Source: Spirogloea muscicola
Taxonomy: Eukaryota > Streptophyta > Zygnematophyceae > Spirogloeales > Spirogloeaceae
DNA: 12,069 bases
Assembly (NCBI GenBank): GCA_009602725.1
Contig: WELB01000109.1
Span: 264,131 to 276,199, forward strand
Direction of reading: 5' to 3'
Of the stretch, positions 1-8,076 are shown piece after piece. How positions within the stretch are numbered: position 1 is the stretch's first letter; every line of letters begins with the position of its first letter. Both the position numbers and the translations under genes were made by a program. The notes under the pieces were generated by a model. That model did no database searches. It saw nothing but the letters and a program-made list of their open reading frames with translations, and was not told the DNA's origin.

Positions 1-540
<540 letters not shown>

Positions 541-2863
541 ATGACAAGCTTGCTCATGTCCTTCCCTTCGCAGCCAGCCAATGCCGCCGCCGCAGCCGCA
601 GCCGCCGCCGCCGCCGCCGCAACAGCGGCGGCGCTGCCCATCCGAGCCGCAGCCGCATGCTCTGGCACTACCCGCGAGCGCCTCCACTGCCAGGGCCTCG
701 GCAACAACTCGGCGGACTACGAGGCGCTGGTGGCGGACCTGGCCAAGCTCGGGCTCAGCTCGCACGTCGCGCGCGTCGCGCGCCCCGACTGGCTGCGCAA
801 CGCCCTGGGCCTCCTCGACGCCGCCTACTGGAAGGGCACCCTGCGCCCGCGGCCCGTCCTGGACTGGTGAGGCGCAGCGCCTCGTGGGATTATCTATTTC
901 CGCTGAGGACCTCAATTAGACGAGGAGTACCAATCCTGTGAGCTGGAATACACAATATATGAGATCTGCTAACTGCATTGCTCCAGGGTGCGCTTAGGCA
1001 CAATGCTCTGGATGCTCAGATTCGTTAGCATGCTTCAGCTGCCAGAAACTCATCAGTGATTGCTCGCCATTGTTGAATTCCATGGGGCTGTGAATCTCAT
1101 ACGCCTATACTAGTGTTGCAATAATATAGCTCATTGCATGTTCATTGCTCAGGTACCTGAACCGCATTGATGAAGCCATCAAGGCGGCCAAGGCCGCTGC
1201 GCCAGGTGTGTATCCTTGCCGCTAATTTATGTTACTGCCATCATGTTTTTGACATGGCCAAGCAGACAAGCACGGCTAGGACTTAAGGCAGCAATCAACT
1301 CGCTGTTATGACCGCTGTTCTGTTCGTCTGTCATCCTTTTATGTTCTTCTATCATGTTCTCAGCTGCCTCGCGAGTGTTGGTCGTGTCCTGACCTAGGCT
1401 GCGAGAAGGTGTCGATTGTGGGCCACTCTGCGGGCGGATGGCTTGCACGCCTGTACATGGTGGAGTTCGGCACTGATGATGTCGCTCTGCTTGTCACATT
1501 GGGCACACCACACCTGTGAGATTTGTCACAGATCCACCCAAATCATTGCTGCTGTCTTGTTGGTCGTGCTCCTGTGGTTCTCTTGTGATTCAGGGATGTG
1601 CATTCTTGATTCCAGATTGTGGGACTTACAATTGTCAAGAGCTTGCATTGGCCGCCACCTGATGCAAATGTCGTGTGTTACAGACCTCCCCCAAGAGGCG
1701 TGCCTGGCGTCATTGACCAGACACGGGGCCTCCTCTACCACATCGAAGAGCATTGCCCGGGTGCTTACCACCCGGAGGTCAAGTACGTCTGTGTGGCCGG
1801 CAGGTGAGCAGCCGGCACAGAAGAAGCTCTCTGAGCTGGGTTTACCTTCAGTTACTGTGCAGTCAAGGCAAGTCAATGTGAACTTTAACAGTTGACAGTC
1901 TTGCAGCTGATAGGAGAGCCCTATCTTGTAGTTGATGGTAAAGTCCAAGCCAGCATGGTGATTGGCAGCTGTCTGACTTTCAGCCTGACTCTATTTGGTG
2001 GGACTTCTCAGGTACCTCAGAGGCCACCCCTTCTTTGGTACAAAGTTGGATGCATCGGCCACAGCGACAGGACTAGCAGCATCTCTGGTCGAGGAGGACA
2101 TTGTTGCAGTTGCGGCGACCGGAGTCGGGCCGGCTGTTGCGACAGCAGATATGGAGGAGTCCGATGTCGATGAAAGTGTTGGTGGAAATGGCGGGCTCCT
2201 GAAGGCCGACGAGAATGGGGCGGCAAGGACGACTGATGGCGGCGTCGAGGTGATGCTGCAAGGAGGGGAGCGGAAGCTGGTGCCGCCGAGCCTTCAGACC
2301 CGCGTTGTTGGGCAGGGCTACAAGCAGGTGAGGCTTGGCGTCATAGACAGATTAGAAGCTACAAAGATCATCAAGGAGCCTCTTCTTGACCTTGGGATGT
2401 GTTCATTATTGATGATCGCATATCTATAAGCTTAGAATCCAGTGTGCTCGTTAAAAGTGTAATGCAGGCTTGCTGGCAAGTGGAAAATAGTTAACGCAGA
2501 GTTGTTGGGCTTGATGTAAGAGGACTGTGAGGCAATGGTTCTCAATCAGAGAGGAGCATGAGTTTGCCACCTTGGTGACTGCCTCACTTGAAGCAGTCTG
2601 AACGGAATGCTTTTAGATTGTCTCTGTGGGCGTTCGGATCTTTGCTGATGAGACCAAGGTTGCAAGCCGTGCCGCAGGTGTGCGGCAAAGTGGATGTATG
2701 GGGCGATGGTGTGGTGCCTGTGGAGGCCGCGCACCTCGAGGGTGCGCTCAACATCTGCATCGATGGTGTCTTTCACTCGCCAGTTGGTGCCAATGGCGGG
2801 GACCGCCCCTGGTATGGCTCGGAAGGCGTCCTCACCGAGTGGGTGCACTACTTGATGGAGTGA
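541..2863 (+). CDS. Plant-type alpha/beta hydrolase (lipase fold), six exons
   Basis: Exons 541-866, 1153-1205, 1398-1515, 1684-1803, 2012-2327 and 2678-2863 join in frame (372 aa from the ATG at 541). All five introns (286, 192, 168, 208 and 350 nt) are GT-AG and phase-matched. Seen: a 13-Ala run near the N-terminus; G-L-G-N-N-S-A-D-Y, the loop after the first strand; R-P-D-W-L-R-N and G-T-L-R-P-R-P-V-L-D-W-Y; the nucleophile elbow V-G-H-S-A-G-G-W (Ser137, codon 1427-1429); G-Q-G-Y-K-Q-V-C-G; V-W-G-D-G-V-V-P (candidate acid Asp321); D-G-V-F-H-S-P (candidate His344); C-terminal P-W-Y-G-S then W-V-H-Y-L. These blocks match a plant, algal and cyanobacterial family of uncharacterised, often plastid-predicted hydrolases. 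The substrate is unknown. Residues of about 205-290 (exon 5) form an acidic, Gly/Ala-rich insert. The start is uncertain: ATGs at 490, 541 and 556 are in frame, a splice acceptor may end at 573, and the expected hydrophobic strand before G-L-G-N-N is missing. It converges on the F-box gene. Confidence 0.85.
583..621 (+). repeat. GCC/GCA trinucleotide repeat coding poly-Ala
   Basis: Nearly pure GCC repeat with interspersed GCA. Read in the hydrolase frame it gives the poly-alanine run. In other frames it would give poly-Pro or poly-Arg. It may be a transit-peptide spacer or may lie in the 5'-UTR if translation starts further down. Confidence 0.8.
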
Positions 2864-3205
2864 GCGCCAGAGCGAGTCAGGCCAGCATGACTCACATATG
2901 CTGCTCTCGCCGTCAAGGTCACCTTGCGCTTGGAGGCCTATGTCTTACACTTCTAGGATTGCCCATGTGTGTCATTCTACTTTGGCTACTTTCTTTGGTG
3001 TATGTACAGGTGTAGCTACATGTGCTGTGCACTTTCAAGTCCAAAGCTTTGACTGAGCTTCTAATTATCGAGCTTGTACTCTTTCTCTAGTAGTATGACC
3101 CTGGCCCACAGCCTCGGCTCTAGCGAGGTGATGCCAGACTTGGATTGGCCATCCAGTGGCACGATGGTAGGCTGCCCAGTTTGCAACCAGGTGTCTGTGG
3201 TGGAC
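2864..3205. other. Convergent intergenic region, two 3' UTRs
   Basis: This lies between the stop codons of the plus-strand hydrolase and the minus-strand F-box gene. No supported coding sequence is present. It must carry both 3' UTRs and both polyadenylation sites within 342 bp. A TGTAA, the usual green-algal polyadenylation signal, is present for the minus strand at 2949-2945. I saw none for the plus strand here. Confidence 0.6.
2945..2949 (-). terminator. Possible TGTAA polyadenylation signal for the F-box gene
   Basis: Plus-strand ttaca reads as TGTAA on the minus strand, about 257 nt after the F-box stop codon. Green algae use UGUAA in place of AAUAAA. A five-base match is weak alone, but location and orientation fit. 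Confidence 0.35.
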
Positions 3206-4851
3206 TCAATTCCCATAATCAACAGACCCTGGGTAGGACCTATAGTGGTCAATGTCGAGCTCATCGTCTTGGCAATCCGTGCCAGGAGCCACAGCAGGCC
3301 AGATGAAGTCCACCAGGCTTGGGCGCTTGTGCAGGAAGGCTGCCACGCCTTGCCGCGTCAGTGGGTCCTCCTGTAGTACCAGCAGCCCACCAGAAAGGTC
3401 AAGGAGGTTGAGAAACGAGAGCAGGGGGAGTGCGTTCTGAAAGTGGAGCTGATACAGAAACAGCTTCAGCTTCAGCTTCAGCTTCAGCTGGTGGCAACTT
3501 GAATGGAACTGAAGCAAGGCACAAGACCCGAAGGATGCACACCTGGTCAAACGATTCGCAGGAGGTCATGTCCAGGCTCTCCAGCAGTGGACAGCCCTCT
3601 GCGAGGGTGGTGAGGAGGCGATCACCGACGCCCTTGTTGCCAGCAATCGACAAGTGGCGCATCAATGGGCAACCCAGGGCGATAGATCGTACTGATGCAC
3701 CGCCAAGGTGGCCGCCGCAGCCTCGCACAACGTCAGTGCTGATGTTCAGCCTCTCCAGTCCCACACCGAGTCGCTGAGGCTCATTGCTGCCGCCACGTAG
3801 CGAGTCCCGCTCGTTGTCCCCGAGCTCGTCCAGCATTCGATCATCTGGCAGGCAGTGCTGGCACGAGTGCGCGCTGGTCGGACCACTCGCCAGCAGCCCA
3901 CAGACTGCCTCGATGGCCCCATCTGAGAGACTGTCGCAGGAGGAGAGGTCCAGGTGGCGGAGGTTGACGCACGCCTGTGGCAGGCGTGCCAGCGCACCGT
4001 CGGACAGCGAATGGCTGGAGCTCAGGCAGAGCGTGACGAGGTCCGGGCAGCCATCGAGGACGGCGGCCAGCGCTGCATCACTGCAGTGCGTGACGCGGAG
4101 GTCAGTCAGTTGGCCCTGGCTGAGCGCCACCACCTGCGAGATGGCGAGGATATAGACTTGGGTTAGGGCCCGATAACAGCAGTTAATGTGATATTGATCC
4201 CACTTAGGCTTCAGGAATGTCAAAGGTAAGCGCCGTGCCAATGTGGGGCTTATCATCAAGGACGGACACAGTACCCGGCGCACAAGCGCTGCCACGTGGC
4301 GGGGCCCCAGACCCCACGAGATGCCCTCGGCGTGCACGACGGCGTAGAGCCACGGCGCCTCGGCTGCGCGGAGCCAGGCCTTGCACACGAGCGGGATGAC
4401 GGCGAGGCGGTCGGCCAAGGGCACGTGCGCGAAGACCGTCGCCAGCGCGTCCAGCGGCAGGCCCGCCCAGTCCGCCGGCACTGGCGGCGCTGGTGATTTG
4501 AAAGGACCAAATCTGATAGATGATGTGAGGGAATGAAAGAGCAATACATGAATCGTATAACAAAGTCATTTAGGTCTGTAGAATTTTCTGTTAACTAAGT
4601 GCACAAAAGGTGACATCATCTGATGGGCGCCGCAGGTTCTGGGGCACCCAGCCCGCCGATCAAGGCAAACGAACCCAGAACCCCTGCATTCCTGAAACCT
4701 ATACCCGATAAAGCAAAAGACATAGACGATATCCCCTACATTCTGCACCCCAGAATCTGTAACTTAGACCTGAACCTTGATTTAGTCGCACTCGAAGGAC
4801 GGGCCCCCTGCGCAGCGGGCGCTCACCGCTGTGGAGGACGTGGGCGCCCAT
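3206..4851 (-). CDS. F-box / leucine-rich-repeat protein, four exons
   Basis: Exons (minus strand) 4851-4827, 4489-4275, 4133-3543 and 3448-3206 join in frame (357 aa). Introns are 337, 141 and 94 nt; phases are 1, 0 and 0. F-box proteins of this class dock on SKP1 through the F-box and bind substrates for SCF ubiquitylation through the repeats. Seen: residues of about 16-56 form an F-box (W-A-G-L-P-L-D-A-L then V-F-A-H-V-P-L-A-D-R-L then V-C-K-A-W). Exon 3 holds AMN1/FBL-type cysteine-containing repeats: L-T-D-L-R-V-T-H-C, L-V-T-L-C-L-S-S, L-R-H-L-D-L-S-S-C-D-S-L-S-D, L-E-R-L-N-I-S, L-R-H-L-S-I-A-G-N and L-L-E-S-L-D-M-T-S-C. A Cys/Asp/Glu-rich loop interrupts the array at about residues 170-200. 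The tail (exon 4) is L-L-D-L-S-G-G then acidic. The first exon is only 25 nt; its ATG follows a CCG-rich leader with an unresolved base. An alternative in-frame start lies at 5043. The substrate is unknown. Confidence 0.8.
3461..3490. repeat. CAGCTT hexanucleotide repeat in an F-box intron
   Basis: CAGCTT occurs four times in tandem (3461-3484), then CAGCTG. It lies within the last intron (3449-3542) of the F-box gene. Read through on the minus strand it would give an Ala-Glu repeat, which made the unspliced frame look longer than the gene is. Confidence 0.9.
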
Positions 4852-4907
4852 CTCCGGGAGGCCCAGGGACGAGGGCCGGCGGCGCAGCCTGCGGGCGGTC
4901 GCCCGCG

Positions 4908-4919
4908 CGGCGGCGGCTN

Positions 4920-4960
<41 letters not shown>
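4908..4960. repeat. CGG trinucleotide repeat interrupted by an unresolved base
   Basis: At least 13 uninterrupted CGG units span 4921-4960, and further units lie before the N at 4919. The true copy number is uncertain because assemblers collapse such runs. It sits about 60-110 bp upstream of the chosen F-box start, in the presumed 5'-UTR. Confidence 0.9.
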
Positions 4961-5153
4961 TCTGGGCCACGGCCTTGGCTCAGCTCACAGGACAAGAATC
5001 TACTCCCTCCTAGATTCCGGTTGGTTCCTCGGTCCTTGGACAAACATACTCAACTGCCTCCAGTAGAAGGGGCTTATAAGAATCTACATCATTGTGGAGC
5101 TAGTGAAACCACGATATAGCGGATCCTTCTGGGGCCGAGCTCGGAGGAGCCGC

Positions 5154-5188
5154 TGTCGCACGGCTGTCGCAGGGCGACAACTGTCGCA
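5154..5188. repeat. TGTCGCA heptamer repeats with a small hairpin
   Basis: TGTCGCA occurs at 5154-5160, 5165-5171 and 5182-5188, followed by a related CGTCGCA near 5191. The middle copy forms a perfect 6-bp inverted repeat, TGTCGC at 5165-5170 with GCGACA at 5174-5179 around a three-base loop. It may be a clustered transcription-factor site between divergent genes. The factor is unknown. Confidence 0.6.
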
Positions 5189-5379
5189 GGCGTCGCACAC
5201 GCGAGTTGCTGGGCGCGTGGCAGCTGGGGCCGCGTCCGCACTACCGGGAACGCTGACGGCGGCCGGACGGCGCAGTCGGGGCGGCAGGCTTCTCGCTAAA
5301 CTCACCGGTAGTGAGGGAGATAGTCTGAAGCAGCTTGTTACAAGCTCCTCCCTGAACCCCAAGCCAGTTTCCCCCCGCC

Positions 5380-5547
5380 ATGGCGCCCGACGAGGCCGTG
5401 TACTTTTATGCATACACGGCCGACCCACATGTAGAGATCACAATTTGCAGGGCTGCTGTTACTGGACCAGCATCTGCAATATCTATCCTAAGAAAGTATA
5501 CCAAGAAGTTAGGCTACGCATCCAGCTTCTCAGACGTACATACATGA
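5380..5547 (+). CDS. Small hypothetical ORF, perhaps a first exon (55 aa)
   Basis: The ATG has a good context (cccgccATGGCG) and opens a 55-codon frame ending at TGA 5545-5547. The product begins M-A-P-D-E-A-V-Y-F-Y-A-Y-T-A-D-P-H-V-E and alternates polar and hydrophobic residues like a folded domain, then a basic helix-like part (I-L-R-K-Y-T-K-K-L-G-Y). I do not recognise a family. A GTACAT just before the stop (at 5535) could be a splice donor, making this exon 1 of a longer gene, but no clear partner exon was found downstream. It diverges from the F-box gene. It may also be chance. Confidence 0.3.
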   Translation: MAPDEAVYFYAYTADPHVEITICRAAVTGPASAISILRKYTKKLGYASSFSDVHT

Positions 5548-6680
5548 GGCCATTTACGACTTCCCTCTTGCACAAGTAGAGTAGCCGTCATCTCGAGGCT
5601 ACCTCTCGCTCTTTACTATGCTGGGACGAAGCTTTCATGCTCGGGAAGCCCCGGAAGAAGAGGAGGGAACTCTCGGTGGTGTGGTATTGTCTTCGGCCCT
5701 CCGTGAGAGGCCGCCTTTCATGGCCGCACCGCTCATGGACGGCTGCTTTGCCTATGTGCGCGCTGTCTGCATCGCATGCTTCTGTTATCCTGCCGCGTAA
5801 AGCACGCGGGCTGCACTGGTTAAGCATGGGTGCCAAGATATGCCACCATGGTCGAGCCCCCGTGTCACCACGCTCTTTCAGGGCAAAGTAGTCGCTTCTA
5901 AGTGGTGCACGGCCGCCTGAAGAGAGCGGATGACACTTTCTTGGTGAGCTCACTTTGCCGCTCTATGAGCACAAGGGCTTGGCAAAATCAAGTATGCAGG
6001 TTTGGGACCCTAAAACCTCGGGCTTGGCGGGTAGCTTGAGCTCGCAGACTGCTCCATGCGCGCCATTCACTAGCTTGGACAACTGCACGAGCTCACCGTG
6101 GCAGCTGCATCTCTAGTCCCTGCACCCTAATATCTTGCTGACTTGCATGCCATGCCCTACAAAGGGTTCATAGTTGCAAGGCCGGGCCCTCATTAATGGT
6201 AGCTGAGGCGCCTGCTGCACTTCCGCATGTCAAGTCATCCATGACTTCCAATGAAGTGCTGTTCTATTATCAAGTCGGCAGTAGTTGCATATGCATATTG
6301 CAACCCTAAGCTGGTCGACCGTCCGGAATAGAGCATGCGTTGAAGCATTGTGCAGAATACAGGAATGCACTGGTGCTGTGCAAGTATCACAAAGGATGGT
6401 TGCTTGGTTTTCCTACTTAGCAGCCGCATCAAAATAAGTAGCAGCCAAGGTGCAGTCTCCTTGCCCATAGCCGGAGGAGGCAGCTAGAGCATGGCTAGCT
6501 CGCAGATGCAAGGCGTGGTGGGCTATGGAACGCTGCAGGAGATGGATAGATGCATGCGGCACACCTGGGCTAGCGAGCCACAGGCGTTGTAGTCAGCCTG
6601 CTCCGCAGTCCAAACTGGACTATCTTAGAGTTTGTGGCAAGGACGGTGGTGTGGGGAGGCAATCGCGGCCAGATTAAGAG

Positions 6681-6715
6681 GTGGCTGGGAGAGGCCAGCC
6701 CAAAGGAATGGACAA
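6681..6715 (-). repeat. Dispersed repeat, inverted copy
   Basis: Read on the minus strand this begins TTGTCCATTCCTTTGGGC, continues TGGCCTCTCCCAGCC, and matches the plus-strand copy at 7326-7358 at about 30 of 33 positions. Similarity seems to extend a little upstream (gctccttc-ag in both). Confidence 0.7.
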
Positions 6716-7190
6716 GGTCTGAAGGAGCCGGAGTGCTAAGGGGGGGAATGAGTAAGCTCTTCCAAAGGTAAGTTTCGTGTATTTGAAACAAACGAAGGCC
6801 AAATGGCCAAGTACGAAGGCAAGCACATCTAAGACCTACATAACCTACAGCAGAATGACCCGTTCAGTAACCGCGGGTCAAAACATAAAGGTCGCTAATC
6901 GATGCCTGAATCTAGATGTCAGATAAGAAGCCCTTCTGCCACCAACTAGAGCTCGCCCAGCTTTCTGGTGCAAGACATTAAGCCTGGGCACGCTGCAAAC
7001 AGGCCGAAACTCGTCGTCGCAAGAAAGACAGATATGCAGCTGGCAAGCACATCTCAGCCGGGAACACATCTGCACGTCGTGTGTAGCCTAGATTGGCAAT
7101 GTTGTGGAGGAGGGTGTGGAAACGCGGACCCAGACAGCCAAAGGTGTCAACTGCAGAAGGGGGCGAGAGCTTTGAAAAGCCAACACATTC

Positions 7191-7213
7191 TTGTCCATTC
7201 TTTCTAGGCTGGC
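7191..7213 (+). repeat. Dispersed repeat, copy 1
   Basis: This begins TTGTCCATTCTTTCTAGG and ends CTGGC. It differs by one base in 23 from the copy starting exactly 200 bp later at 7391, and shares TTGTCCATTC and GGCTGGC with the other family members. Confidence 0.7.
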
Positions 7214-7325
7214 CGCCCTCTACTTATCCTGATCTGCAATTGCTGACCAGAGGTTTTGACCGCCCACTCGCCGAAGTCATGGAGAGTAGTCTCGTCCTTT
7301 TTGCTCCTTCCAGCCTTTCCAACCC

Positions 7326-7358
7326 TTGTACATACCTTTGGGCTGGCCTCTCACAGCC
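7326..7358 (+). repeat. Dispersed repeat, copy 2
   Basis: This begins TTGTACATACCTTTGGGC and continues TGGCCTCTCACAGCC. It is closest to the inverted copy at 6681-6715, with three mismatches in 33. Confidence 0.7.
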
Positions 7359-7390
7359 TTTTTCAGCACCTCTCTCGTTGGCTTGGGATA

Positions 7391-7413
7391 TTGTCCATTC
7401 TTTTTAGGCTGGC
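7391..7413 (+). repeat. Dispersed repeat, copy 3
   Basis: This begins TTGTCCATTCTTTTTAGG and ends CTGGC. It pairs with the 7191 copy. The flanks of the two differ, so the unit is short or old. Confidence 0.7.
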
Positions 7414-7448
7414 TTTGCCAGCCACTCTTCTCTATGGGCGAGCACATT

Positions 7449-7515
7449 CTTCTTTTCACAGCCAGTGCCTTTGACTGGAAGAGCTGCTCCTTTGGATGAG
7501 CTTCTTTTCACAGCC
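7449..7515 (+). repeat. Short direct repeat pair, CTTCTTTTCACAGCC
   Basis: The 15-base string occurs exactly at 7449-7463 and 7501-7515. Both copies are preceded within a few bases by GAGC and followed by related tTGCCT-type sequence. It shares the CACAGCC end with the nearby dispersed repeat, suggesting degenerate tandem growth of one unit before the MIS12-like gene. Confidence 0.7.
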
Positions 7516-7643
7516 CTTGCCTCCTTGGGTCGAGCGTACTCCTTCACACAAAGAGAAAGAGGGGTGAGGGGACACACACACACACCGCGCGAGCCAAAGA
7601 GCTGCAGAGCTCGTGATCAGAGCTGTCGTGGTGGGGGGTGCGG

Positions 7644-7655
7644 TTTTGGCGCGAA
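7644..7655 (+). promoter_or_regulatory. E2F/DP-type site, upstream copy
   Basis: TTTTGGCGCGAA fits the E2F consensus TTTSGCGCSAA without mismatch. An identical copy starts 37 bp downstream. E2F/DP factors of plants and green algae bind such sites in genes for S phase and mitosis, which suits the kinetochore-like gene that follows. Binding itself is inference. Confidence 0.65.
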
Positions 7656-7680
7656 GCCCCTCAACCCTAATCACTGCGCC

Positions 7681-7692
7681 TTTTGGCGCGAA
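7681..7692 (+). promoter_or_regulatory. E2F/DP-type site, downstream copy
   Basis: A second exact TTTTGGCGCGAA, on the same strand as the first. I saw no comparable site in front of the other three genes. It lies about 385 bp before the first supported exon of the MIS12-like gene, so the transcription start is probably between the two. Confidence 0.65.
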
Positions 7693-8076
7693 CGCCCCCT
7701 CCCCCTGTGCGCTCCGCCTTGCCCGCAGCCGCCGCCGCCGCCGCCGCCGGCCCCGGAGCTCGGCAGCGGGCGCCGCTGCCGCCTGCACGACGGCATGGAG
7801 AGCGCGGTCGCCCGCGGATGCCGGCGCAGGCAGAAGGAGTTGAATCGACCTGCATGGGCCCCTTTCGGAAGCCCCTGAATTCTCGCTGCAGGCGGTCGGG
7901 GTGTCCTCCCCCCCCCTGCGCGGCCTTGAGCGCCTGGCTCCCTTCTGCATGGGCCGCCCCAACGGCACAAGNCCGCAAGCTGCGCCGCCGAGCGCGCCGC
8001 AGCTCGCGGGCAGCCCGAGCTGGCTCGGGAGCTGAGCGGGGCGAGGCTTGCGCTGCGGCGCCGGGGCTCGCGGCAG
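7693..8076 (+). other. Unresolved 5' part of the MIS12-like gene
   Basis: This GC-rich stretch should hold the leader and first coding exon. It includes a GCC repeat (7728-7749), an ATG at 7795 whose frame matches the later exons but stops at 7876-7878, and an unresolved base at 7972. The frame entering exon 8077 stays open back to about 7931 with no ATG. I could not find the expected N-terminal segment (a short Asn-Pro-Gln/Phe-type motif in plant MIS12). A missing piece or base error near 7972 is possible. The long minus-strand frame here (8082-7456) is Arg/Ala/Ser-rich and looks spurious. Confidence 0.4.

Larger units (their letters stand above)
4852..5379. other. Region between the F-box gene and the 5380 ORF
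   Basis: Divergent intergenic region of 528 bp, likely holding the F-box gene promoter and leader. It contains the CGG repeat with the unresolved base at 4919 and a TTATAAG element near 5075. The TGTCGCA repeats follow at 5154-5188. Open frames through the repeat (poly-Pro, poly-Arg or poly-Ala) are repeat-derived. A minus-strand frame from 5043 is contiguous with the F-box first exon and could extend its N-terminus, but crosses the unresolved base. Confidence 0.5.
5548..7643. other. 2.1 kb without a recognisable gene
   Basis: GC is visibly lower than in neighbouring exons and no family is recognised on either strand. Open frames present include a minus-strand frame of about 121 codons (5953-5588), a plus-strand one at about 6950-7207 that follows a possible acceptor (cgcccag), and a minus-strand one at 6468-6235. 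None has a conserved motif I can name. The right third (6681-7515) holds degenerate short repeats. The stretch could hold a non-coding transcript, decayed gene or transposon sequence, or the rest of the gene starting at 5380. No tRNA or rRNA was recognised. Confidence 0.5.

Noticed and set aside
3399-4544. 381-codon unspliced reading of the F-box gene
   Set aside because: It begins at TTG and includes two introns, one of which adds an Ala-Glu repeat and shifts the end. The spliced model restores a smooth repeat pattern and a conserved-looking C-terminus.
4897-5013. Poly-Pro, poly-Ala and poly-Arg proteins from the CGG repeat on both strands
   Set aside because: All six frames are open only because of the trinucleotide repeat and the unresolved base.
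5588-5953. Minus-strand 121-codon frame, suspected organelle-derived insert
   Set aside because: The composition differs from the neighbours, but I cannot name an organelle gene it matches. Only a sequence search could decide, so no call is made.
5990-6120. Possible WD40 remnant (V-W-D-P-K-T-S-G-L)
   Set aside because: A single W-D-like motif in a 30-40 codon frame with a stop upstream and downstream. No other blades or splice-compatible neighbours were found.
7571-7585. Short CA repeat
   Set aside because: Too short to be notable and common by chance.
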